NCBI RefSeq assembly: GCF_001702265.1
Contig: NZ_MAUE01000003.1
Span: 117,817-181,816 of the forward strand
Reading direction: 5' to 3'
Length of the DNA: 64,000 bases
From: Pseudomonas aylmerensis
GTDB lineage: Bacteria; Pseudomonadota; Gammaproteobacteria; Pseudomonadales; Pseudomonadaceae
The notes beneath the pieces were generated by a model. The model saw only the letters and a list, made by a program, of their open reading frames with translations. It was not told the origin of the DNA and did no database searches. The position numbers were made by a program, and so were the translations under genes. This document shows positions 46,818 through 54,347 of the stretch, piece by piece (position 1 is the stretch's first letter; every line of letters begins with the position of its first letter).

Positions 46818-49121
46818 ATGCAAACAGCCAAGCCGTTATTTGACTATCCCAAGTACTGGGCCGAATGTTTCGGTCCTGCGCCATTCCTGCCAATGAGCAG
46901 GGAGGAGATGGATCAGCTTGGCTGGGATTCCTGCGACATCATCATCGTCACCGGTGATGCGTACGTGGACCACCCATCGTTCGGCATGGCCATCATCGGC
47001 CGGCTGCTGGAGTCCCAGGGCTTTCGCGTCGGTATCATTGCCCAGCCGAACTGGCAGTCCAAAGACGACTTCATGAAGCTTGGCGAGCCGAACCTGTTCT
47101 TCGGCGTCGCGGCCGGCAACATGGACTCGATGATCAACCGCTACACCGCCGACAAGAAAATCCGTTCCGACGACGCCTACACCCCTGGCGGCATGGCCGG
47201 CAAACGCCCGGACCGCGCGAGCCTGGTGTACAGCCAGCGTTGCAAGGAAGCCTACAAGAACGTGCCGATCGTGCTCGGTGGCATCGAAGCCTCCCTGCGC
47301 CGCATCGCCCACTACGACTACTGGCAGGACCGTGTGCGCAACTCGATCCTGATCGACGCCACCGCCGATATCCTGCTGTACGGCAACGCCGAGCGCGCTA
47401 TCGTCGAAGTGGCCCAGCGCCTGTCGTGGGGTCACAAGATCGAAGACATCACCGACGTGCGCGGCACCGCGTTCATTCGTCGTGATACGCCGGCAGGCTG
47501 GTATGAAGTGGACTCCACGCGGATCGACCGTCCGGGCAAGATCGACAAGATCATCAACCCGTACGTGAACACCCAGGACACCCAGGCCTGCGCCATCGAG
47601 CAGGAAAAAGGCCCGCAGGACGATCCGGAAGAAGCCAAGGTCGTGCAGATCCTGGCCAGCCCGAAGATGACCCGCGACAAGACCGTGATCCGCCTGCCAT
47701 CGGTGGAAAAGGTCCGTGGCGACGCGGTGCTGTATGCACACGCCAACCGCGTGCTGCACTTGGAAACCAACCCGGGCAACGCCCGCGCGCTGGTGCAGAA
47801 GCACGGTGAAGTGGACGTGTGGTTCAACCCGCCGCCGATTCCGATGACCACCGAAGAAATGGACTACGTGTTTGGCATGCCTTACGCCCGCGTTCCGCAC
47901 CCGGTGTACGGCAAGGAAAAGATCCCGGCTTACGACATGATCCGTTTCTCGGTGAACATCATGCGTGGCTGCTTCGGCGGCTGCACTTTCTGCTCGATCA
48001 CCGAGCACGAAGGTCGCATCATCCAGAACCGTTCCGAAGAGTCGATCATCCGCGAAATCGAAGAGATCCGCGATAAAGTGCCGGGTTTCACCGGCGTGAT
48101 CTCCGACCTCGGCGGCCCGACCGCGAACATGTACCGCATCGCCTGCAAGAGCCCGGAAATCGAATCCGCGTGCCGCAAGCCGTCGTGCGTGTTCCCGGGT
48201 ATCTGCCCGAACCTGAACACCGACCACTCCTCCTTGATCCAGCTGTACCGCAGCGCCCGCGCGTTGCCGGGGGTGAAGAAGATTTTGATCGCTTCCGGCC
48301 TGCGCTACGACCTCGCGGTCGAGTCGCCGGAGTACGTCAAGGAGCTGGTCACCCACCACGTCGGTGGTTACCTCAAGATCGCCCCGGAACATACCGAGGA
48401 AGGTCCGCTCAACCAGATGATGAAGCCGGGCATTGGCAGCTATGACAAGTTCAAGCGCATGTTCGAGAAGTACACCAAGGAAGCGGGCAAGGAGCAGTAC
48501 CTGATCCCGTATTTCATCGCCGCCCACCCGGGCACCACCGATGAAGACATGATGAACCTGGCCTTGTGGCTCAAGGGCAACGGCTTCCGCGCCGACCAGG
48601 TGCAGGCGTTCTACCCGTCGCCGATGGCCACCGCCACCGCGATGTACCACTCGGGCAAGAACCCGCTGCGCAAGGTCACCTACAAGAGCGACGCGGTGAC
48701 CATCGTCAAGAGCGAAGAGCAGCGCCGCCTGCACAAGGCCTTCTTGCGCTACCACGACCCGAAAGGCTGGCCGATGCTGCGTGAGGCGCTGACCCGCATG
48801 GGCCGTGCCGATTTGATCGGCCCGGGCAAGGACCAACTGATCCCGCTGCATCAGCCGAGCACCGACAGCTACCAGAGCGCGCGTCGCAAGAACTCGACGC
48901 CGGCCGGCAGCCACAAGGTTGCCAAGGAAACCACCACCCGGATCCTCACCCAGCACACCGGCCTGCCACCGCGTGGCAGCGACGGCAGCAACCCGTGGGA
49001 CAAGCGCGAGCAAGCCAAGGCCGCCGCCCAGGCGCGCAACAAGCAGGCAGCCAAGGAACGCGCGGATGCGGCCAAGGGCAAGGGCGGCAAGCCTGCGCGC
49101 AAGCCGGTCGTGCCGCGCTGA
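46818..49121 (+). CDS. YgiQ-family radical SAM protein
   Basis: A 767-residue radical S-adenosylmethionine enzyme of unknown substrate. The 4Fe-4S motif is [13 protein letters not shown]. An N-terminal B12-binding-like or YgiQ-specific domain ([24 protein letters not shown] region) precedes the radical core, and a DUF3362-type C-terminal domain follows. The last 100 residues are Lys/Ala/Arg-rich and probably disordered. ATG at 46818 is chosen; the open frame reaches 46767. A TATATT at 46773-46778 is a likely -10 element. Confidence 0.93.
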   Translation: MQTAKPLFDYPKYWAECFGPAPFLPMSREEMDQLGWDSCDIIIVTGDAYVDHPSFGMAIIGRLLESQGFRVGIIAQPNWQSKDDFMKLGEPNLFFGVAAGNMDSMINRYTADKKIRSDDAYTPGGMAGKRPDRASLVYSQRCKEAYKNVPIVLGGIEASLRRIAHYDYWQDRVRNSILIDATADILLYGNAERAIVEVAQRLSWGHKIEDITDVRGTAFIRRDTPAGWYEVDSTRIDRPGKIDKIINPYVNTQDTQACAIEQEKGPQDDPEEAKVVQILASPKMTRDKTVIRLPSVEKVRGDAVLYAHANRVLHLETNPGNARALVQKHGEVDVWFNPPPIPMTTEEMDYVFGMPYARVPHPVYGKEKIPAYDMIRFSVNIMRGCFGGCTFCSITEHEGRIIQNRSEESIIREIEEIRDKVPGFTGVISDLGGPTANMYRIACKSPEIESACRKPSCVFPGICPNLNTDHSSLIQLYRSARALPGVKKILIASGLRYDLAVESPEYVKELVTHHVGGYLKIAPEHTEEGPLNQMMKPGIGSYDKFKRMFEKYTKEAGKEQYLIPYFIAAHPGTTDEDMMNLALWLKGNGFRADQVQAFYPSPMATATAMYHSGKNPLRKVTYKSDAVTIVKSEEQRRLHKAFLRYHDPKGWPMLREALTRMGRADLIGPGKDQLIPLHQPSTDSYQSARRKNSTPAGSHKVAKETTTRILTQHTGLPPRGSDGSNPWDKREQAKAAAQARNKQAAKERADAAKGKGGKPARKPVVPR

Positions 49122-49136
49122 TCGCAACCTGAAAAT

Positions 49137-49170
49137 GCAAAACGCCAGCCTCGTGCTGGCGTTTTGCTTT
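49137..49170 (+). terminator. Intrinsic terminator after ygiQ
   Basis: GCAAAACGCCAGC and GCTGGCGTTTTGC form a 13-bp stem (49137-49167) with a CTCGT loop, followed by TTT. The stem is A/T-symmetric and may act in both directions. Confidence 0.88.
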
Positions 49171-49214
49171 CTATTCGCTGGCGTACCTGTTTGTTAAGGT
49201 GGCGCCCATTGAAT

Positions 49215-49304
49215 CGCCTTCGCGAGCAAGCCCGCTCCCACATTTGTCCGAGTTCCAGCATGAGAATGCGCGCGAATGTGGGAGCGGGCTTGCTCGCGAA
49301 GGCG
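49215..49304. repeat. REP inverted pair
   Basis: CGCCTTCGCGAGCAAGCCCG (49215) and its complement ending AAGGCG at 49304. It immediately precedes the two-gene hydrophobic cassette. Confidence 0.9.
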
Positions 49305-49341
49305 TCAGTTCAGGCACCCTTCATTTCAAGGAAGAACACCC

Positions 49342-50262
49342 ATGAGCAACCCCCTGCTCAACATTGGCATGGACTCCAACCGCTCCCAATTCATGGCGCG
49401 CCAGCGCATCGAAAGCCAGATCAACCTGCCGCGCCTGTTCGCTGCCATCGATGCCGACCCCGCCATTGTCGGTGCCGGTGTTGTGTATATCGATGCCGAG
49501 TTCAACGTCGTCACTCTGCGCGAATTCCAGCCTATCTGCAGCATCGCACCCAAGCGGTTGATCCTGCGTGAGGCACAGAAGTACATCGCGCCAACGCAAT
49601 TCGCCCAACAGGTGCAAGACAACCCGCGTGAGTCCCGGCTGGTGGGCGAAGCGGTCAATACCACGCTGTCGTGTGCCGGCGCGGTCATCGGTTGGATTGT
49701 GGTGCTCAGTGGTTCCGTCGCGGTCCCGTTTTCGGCAGGCGCCAGTTCGGTGGTCGTGGCGCTTGGCTACACGGCTGCGGCAGCCAGTTCCGTGCAGTGT
49801 TTTGCCAGCGGCTATCGCACGGTCAATGAGATCCGTAACCCCGCGCGCAATGATCAGCTCGACAGTGAGGAGTGGTACCAATACACCATGATTGCCCTGG
49901 ATGCGGCGTCGTTGGTCGGGGTAGGTTCATCGGCGCTGGCAACGGTCAAGCTGGTGCGGCTGAATAAGGCCGCCACCGGAAAAAGTGTGAGGGAGGTGCT
50001 CAGGGGCCTGAATCGACAGGAGCGCGCCAAGTTGACCAAAGAGCTGTTGAGCATCAACGATCCACGCCTGACGTCCAAGATGATCAAGCTGAAGCAGTTG
50101 TCGGGCGAGTTGCCTAAGCGGTTCACGCCCACCGAGGTCAAACATGCAACGGTCACGCAGATCAAGGATGCCTTGGGCGCAGTCATTGGTTTTACCGGCA
50201 GCGCAGTGTCGGGGAACGTGCGCACAATTGCCGTAGGGCTGTATGAGGAGGCCGAGCAATGA
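49342..50262 (+). CDS. Uncharacterised glycine-rich hydrophobic protein
   Basis: I do not recognise an experimentally defined function. The 306-residue protein (MSNPLLNIGMDSNRSQFMAR) has a polar N-terminal 100 residues, then hydrophobic Gly/Ala-rich segments at about 104-130, 132-157, 182-205 and 276-300, with a basic stretch at 205-265 (VREVLRGLNRQERAKLTKEL). No signal peptide is present. Similar proteins in Pseudomonas have, as I recall, been labelled NAD synthetase, but the SGGxDS loop of that enzyme is absent, so that name is not supported. ATG at 49342 follows AAGGAAG. It overlaps the next gene by four bases (ATGA). Confidence 0.7.
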   Translation: MSNPLLNIGMDSNRSQFMARQRIESQINLPRLFAAIDADPAIVGAGVVYIDAEFNVVTLREFQPICSIAPKRLILREAQKYIAPTQFAQQVQDNPRESRLVGEAVNTTLSCAGAVIGWIVVLSGSVAVPFSAGASSVVVALGYTAAAASSVQCFASGYRTVNEIRNPARNDQLDSEEWYQYTMIALDAASLVGVGSSALATVKLVRLNKAATGKSVREVLRGLNRQERAKLTKELLSINDPRLTSKMIKLKQLSGELPKRFTPTEVKHATVTQIKDALGAVIGFTGSAVSGNVRTIAVGLYEEAEQ

Positions 50263-50708
50263 ACGAACTGCCCAGCATTCGCAGTTTTCTGTCGACGTAT
50301 TTCCCGGTCTTCATGGGGGCGATATTTGCCTCGATTTTCACCCTCGTGTTTACGGTTCCGGTGTTCTTCGACAGCTATATGCCCAGCCTGTCCATGGCAG
50401 ATAACGCCAAGTACGCCTTCCTGGTGGGTATCGCGCTCACGCTAATCATCGTGCACTGCAATTTCATGATCGCCCGCGGGCATCCCCAATGGACGTGGCC
50501 GGTCGTGGTGCTTTTGGGGGTGTGCTTTCTGAGTGTACTGCCAACCCTCAATGATCAACCGAATGCGCTGATGTATGCCTTGAGCCTCGTGTTCCCATTG
50601 CTTGGGCTATTGCTGTTCAACAGCAAGCGTCACCGTGAAATGCGCCAGAAACTGGTCGAAGTTCGCCTCCTGCGCGAAGCCATCAGCGCCCGCCAAAAAG
50701 CTCGCTGA
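50259..50708 (+). CDS. Small four-helix membrane protein coupled to the preceding gene
   Basis: A 149-residue protein with four predicted membrane helices (about 14-36, 49-69, 79-96 and 102-122) and a basic cytoplasmic C-terminus (NSKRHREMRQKLVEVRLL). No family is recognised. Its start ATGA overlaps the stop of the upstream gene, indicating coupled translation and probably a stoichiometric or protective relationship. Such a small membrane partner encoded directly after a hydrophobic soluble-start protein resembles an immunity protein, but nothing in the sequence proves this. Confidence 0.7.
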   Translation: MNELPSIRSFLSTYFPVFMGAIFASIFTLVFTVPVFFDSYMPSLSMADNAKYAFLVGIALTLIIVHCNFMIARGHPQWTWPVVVLLGVCFLSVLPTLNDQPNALMYALSLVFPLLGLLLFNSKRHREMRQKLVEVRLLREAISARQKAR

Positions 50709-50752
50709 CTGGGTAGATTCACCACCCCCGCTCACATGACCGCCACATAAAT

Positions 50753-50809
50753 GTGCAACCCTCGCACCATTACCGCAGCCACGGCGCCGTTTTGGTGCTG
50801 TACTGCACC
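50753..50809. promoter_or_regulatory. Two dyads upstream of the transglutaminase operon (candidate activator sites)
   Basis: GTGC-N7-GCAC at 50753-50767 and GGTGC-N6-GCACC at 50794-50809. Their centres are about 41-42 bp apart, four helical turns, and lie about 110 and 68 bp upstream of the predicted start of the sigma-54-like promoter. They do not match the NtrC orientation (GCAC...GTGC). Confidence 0.35.
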
Positions 50810-50842
50810 GGGTCCCACGATAAAGCGCAATGACCGCCGCTC

Positions 50843-50858
50843 TGGCATAAGTCTTGCG
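50843..50858 (+). promoter_or_regulatory. Sigma-54-like promoter of the transglutaminase operon
   Basis: TGGCAT (50843-50848), five bases, TTGCG (50854-50858). The -24 GG and -12 GC are correctly spaced and only the flanking positions deviate from TGGCAC-N5-TTGCA. It is 38 bases ahead of the GTG start at 50896. Confidence 0.5.
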
Positions 50859-50895
50859 CGCGTTGTGTCCATGCCCTGGCTCGCAGGAGGCCGCC

Positions 50896-53800
50896 GTGTC
50901 GATTCATGTCGCGTTGCACCACGTTACGCATTACCGCTATGACCGCGCTGTCGAACTCGGCCCACAGATCGTGCGTTTGCGCCCGGCGGCTCATAGCCGC
51001 ACGCGGATTTTGTCCTACGCGCTGAAAGTGCTGCCCGAGCAGCACTTCATCAATTGGCAGCAGGACCCCCAGGGCAATTACCTGGCGCGCCTGGTGTTTC
51101 CGGAAAAGACCGACGAGTTGCGCATCGAAGTCGACCTGGTCGCCGAGATGGCGGTGTTCAACCCATTCGACTTTTTCCTCGAGCCCTACGCCGAAAAAAT
51201 CCCGTTCACCTACGCCGCCGATGAACAGCGCGAGCTGGCGCCGTACCTGGAAACCCTGCCGCTGACGCCGAGATTTGCCGCCTACCTTGCCGGCATCGAC
51301 CGTACGCCGCTGCCGGCCGTGGATTTCCTGGTCGGCCTCAACCAGCGCCTGGCTGCCGATATCGGTTACCTGATCCGCATGGAACCGGGCGTGCAGACCC
51401 CGGAATTTACCCTGGAAAACGCCTCCGGTTCCTGCCGCGATTCGGCCTGGCTGCTGGTGCAATTGTTGCGCAACCTGGGCTTGGCGGCGCGGTTTGTGTC
51501 CGGCTATCTGATCCAGCTCACCGCCGACGTCAAAGCCCTCGACGGCCCGTCCGGCACGGAGGTGGACTTCACCGACCTGCACGCCTGGTGCGAGGTGTAT
51601 CTGCCCGGCGCCGGCTGGATTGGTCTGGATGCCACCTCCGGGCTGTTCGCCGGTGAAGGGCATATCCCGCTCGCTTGCAGTCCCGATCCATCATCCGCCG
51701 CGCCAATCAGTGGGTTGGTGGAACCCTGCGAGTGCGAATTTACCCACGAGATGTCGGTTGAACGCATTTGGGAAGCGCCACGCGTCACCAAGCCCTACAC
51801 CGAAGAGCAATGGCTGGCGATCCAGGCCCTGGGCCGGCAGATTGACGGCGACCTGCTCAAGGATGACGTGCGCCTGACCATGGGCGGCGAGCCGACCTTC
51901 GTGTCCATCGACGACCCCGACGGCGCCGAGTGGAACACCGCCGCCCTCGGGCCCGACAAGCGACGGCTGTCCGCCGAGCTGTTCCAGCGCATGCGCAAGC
52001 ACTATGCGCCCAAAGGCCTGGTGCACTTTGGCCAGGGCAAGTGGTACCCCGGCGAGCAACTGCCGCGTTGGTCGCTCAATTGTTACTGGCGCCGCGACGG
52101 CGTGCCGATCTGGCACAACAGCGCGCTGATCGCCGATGAACAACAGGACTACGGCGCCGATGGCGCGCTGGCCGGGCGTTTTCTGGCCAGTGTCGCCGAG
52201 CGTCTGAAGCTGCCGGCGCGTTTCGTGTTCCCGGCCTTCGAAGACAATTTCTATTACCTGTGGCGCGAAGGCGCGCTGCCGCAAAACGTCACCGCCCAAG
52301 ACCCGCGCCTGAGTGATGACCTTGAGCGCGAACGCCTGCGCAAAGTGTTCAGCCAGGGCCTGGATAAAGTCATCGGCCAGGTGCTGCCGCTGGCGCGCAC
52401 CGCCGCCAATGATCGCTGGCAGAGCGGGCGCTGGTACTTGCGCGATAACCATTGCCGGCTGGTGCCGGGCGATTCGCCGCTGGGCTATCGCTTGCCCTTG
52501 GCCTCGCAACCGTGGGTGACGGCGGCGGAATATCCCTTTGTGCATCCCACCGACCCGAACCAGGATCAGCCGGGGCTGCCGACAACCGCGCAACTGCAGA
52601 GCCACGGTGAACCCGCGCCGAGCGACGAGCGCGTGCCGAAGGTAGACGAGTCCGCCGACTGGCTGACCCGTACCGCCCTGTGCGCCGAGGCCAGGGAAGG
52701 GCGCCTGTACCTGTTTATGCCGCCGCTGGAGCGCGTGGAGGATTACCTGGAGCTGGTGGCCGCCATCGAAGCCACCGCCGAAGAGCTGCTTTGCCCGGTG
52801 CTGCTCGAAGGCTACGAGCCGCCGGCGGATACGCGCCTGAGCAACTTCCGCGTCACGCCGGACCCTGGTGTGATCGAGGTCAACGTGCAGCCGTCCGCCA
52901 CCTGGGACGAGCTGGTGGAGCGCACCGAATTCCTCTACGAAGAGGCTCGGCAAACCCGGTTGACCACCGAGAAATTCATGATCGACGGCCGTCACACTGG
53001 CACCGGCGGCGGTAACCACTTTGTACTCGGCGGCGCCACGCCCAAGGATTCACCGTTCCTGCGCAGGCCGGATTTGCTGCGCAGTTTGATCAGCTACTGG
53101 CATAACCATCCTTCGCTTTCATACCTGTTTTCCGGGCTGTTCATCGGCCCGACTTCCCAGGCGCCACGGGTCGACGAAGCACGCAACGATGCGCTGTACG
53201 AGCTGGAAATCGCCTTCGCGCAAATGCCCGAACCGGGCGAGGAGTGTCCGCCGTGGTTGGTGGACCGCTTGCTGCGCAACCTGCTGATCGACGTGACTGG
53301 CAACACCCACCGCGCCGAGTTCTGCATCGACAAACTCTACTCACCGGATGGCGCCACCGGCCGCCTGGGCCTGCTGGAATTGCGCGCCTTTGAAATGCCG
53401 CCCCATGCGCGCATGAGCTTGACCCAGCAGCTGTTGCTGCGCGCGTTGGTCGCGCGCTTCTGGCGTGAACCCTATGCACCGCCAAAGCTGGCGCGCTGGG
53501 GCACCGAACTGCACGACCGTTTCCTGCTGCCGCACTTTATCGAGCAGGACTTTGCCGATGTGATCGTCGAACTCAATGCCGCCGGTTACCCACTGCGCGC
53601 CGAATGGTTTGCCGCGCACCTGGAATTCCGTTTTCCCAAGGTCGGCGACTACGCAGTCAGCGGCATCGAACTGGAATTGCGCCAGGCCCTGGAACCCTGG
53701 CATGTACTCGGTGAAGAGGGCGCGGTGGGCGGCACGGTGCGCTATGTCGATTCATCGCTGGAGCGCTTGCAGGTGAAGTTGAGCGGCTTGCCGCCGCAGC

Positions 53801-54186
53801 GTTATCTGCTGACCTGCAATGGCATCCCGGTGCCGCTGCAACCCACCGGGCGCGTCGGCGAGTTCGTTGCCGGCGTGCGTTACCGCGCCTGGCAACCGGC
53901 CAACTGTCTGCAACCGACCATCGCGGTGCATGCGCCGTTGGTATTCGATCTGCTCGACACCTGGATGCAGCGCTCCCTGGGCGGCTGCCAGTACCACGTG
54001 GCCCATCCGGGCGGGCGCAACTACGACAGCTTGCCGGTGAATGCCAATGAAGCCGAGAGCCGGCGGATGGCGCGGTTTTTCAGGTTGGGGCATACGCCTG
54101 GGAAGCTGCAGGTACCGACGATGATCATCAACGATGAGCTACCGATGACCCTGGATTTACGGCGTTTCCCCAATAAAAATGACTGA
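50896..54186 (+). CDS. Large transglutaminase-like protein with C-terminal DUF2126
   Basis: A 1096-residue cytoplasmic protein. Residues 1-80 match the bacterial transglutaminase N-terminal domain (VALHHVTHYRYDRAVELGPQ). The transglutaminase core has Cys180 in GSCRDSAWLLVQLLR, His229 in DLHAWCEVYLPGAGW and Asp245 in GLDATSG, a complete Cys-His-Asp triad. The rest (about 310-1090) is the DUF2126 region, including TMGGEPTFVSIDDPDGAEWN, GTGGGNHFVLGGA and NTHRAEFCIDKLYSP. Members are predicted to act on peptide or isopeptide bonds; the substrate is unknown. The start is GTG at 50896 with GGAGG five bases upstream. Confidence 0.9.
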   Translation: MSIHVALHHVTHYRYDRAVELGPQIVRLRPAAHSRTRILSYALKVLPEQHFINWQQDPQGNYLARLVFPEKTDELRIEVDLVAEMAVFNPFDFFLEPYAEKIPFTYAADEQRELAPYLETLPLTPRFAAYLAGIDRTPLPAVDFLVGLNQRLAADIGYLIRMEPGVQTPEFTLENASGSCRDSAWLLVQLLRNLGLAARFVSGYLIQLTADVKALDGPSGTEVDFTDLHAWCEVYLPGAGWIGLDATSGLFAGEGHIPLACSPDPSSAAPISGLVEPCECEFTHEMSVERIWEAPRVTKPYTEEQWLAIQALGRQIDGDLLKDDVRLTMGGEPTFVSIDDPDGAEWNTAALGPDKRRLSAELFQRMRKHYAPKGLVHFGQGKWYPGEQLPRWSLNCYWRRDGVPIWHNSALIADEQQDYGADGALAGRFLASVAERLKLPARFVFPAFEDNFYYLWREGALPQNVTAQDPRLSDDLERERLRKVFSQGLDKVIGQVLPLARTAANDRWQSGRWYLRDNHCRLVPGDSPLGYRLPLASQPWVTAAEYPFVHPTDPNQDQPGLPTTAQLQSHGEPAPSDERVPKVDESADWLTRTALCAEAREGRLYLFMPPLERVEDYLELVAAIEATAEELLCPVLLEGYEPPADTRLSNFRVTPDPGVIEVNVQPSATWDELVERTEFLYEEARQTRLTTEKFMIDGRHTGTGGGNHFVLGGATPKDSPFLRRPDLLRSLISYWHNHPSLSYLFSGLFIGPTSQAPRVDEARNDALYELEIAFAQMPEPGEECPPWLVDRLLRNLLIDVTGNTHRAEFCIDKLYSPDGATGRLGLLELRAFEMPPHARMSLTQQLLLRALVARFWREPYAPPKLARWGTELHDRFLLPHFIEQDFADVIVELNAAGYPLRAEWFAAHLEFRFPKVGDYAVSGIELELRQALEPWHVLGEEGAVGGTVRYVDSSLERLQVKLSGLPPQRYLLTCNGIPVPLQPTGRVGEFVAGVRYRAWQPANCLQPTIAVHAPLVFDLLDTWMQRSLGGCQYHVAHPGGRNYDSLPVNANEAESRRMARFFRLGHTPGKLQVPTMIINDELPMTLDLRRFPNKND

Positions 54187-54199
54187 ACGCGGTTCGAAA

Positions 54200-54293
54200 A
54201 ATGTGGGAGCTGGCTTGCCTGCGATAGCGGTGTATCAGCCAGCCAATAAGATGACTGGAAAACCGCTGTCGCAGGCAAGCCAGCTCCCACATT
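54200..54293. repeat. REP inverted pair inside the transglutaminase operon
   Basis: AATGTGGGAGCTGGCTTGCC at 54200 and its complement ending at 54293. It lies between two co-directional genes of one probable operon, where it could form an mRNA hairpin. Confidence 0.9.
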
Positions 54294-54347
54294 GGATCGC
54301 AGTAAATTTGAGTTAATCTGACTTCCCTTGCCTCTGCCGAGCGTTCC

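Noticed and set aside
50794..50809. GGTGC-N6-GCACC considered as an NtrC site
   Set aside because: NtrC sites have half-sites in the opposite order (GCAC...GTGC). It is kept only as a dyad for an unspecified activator.
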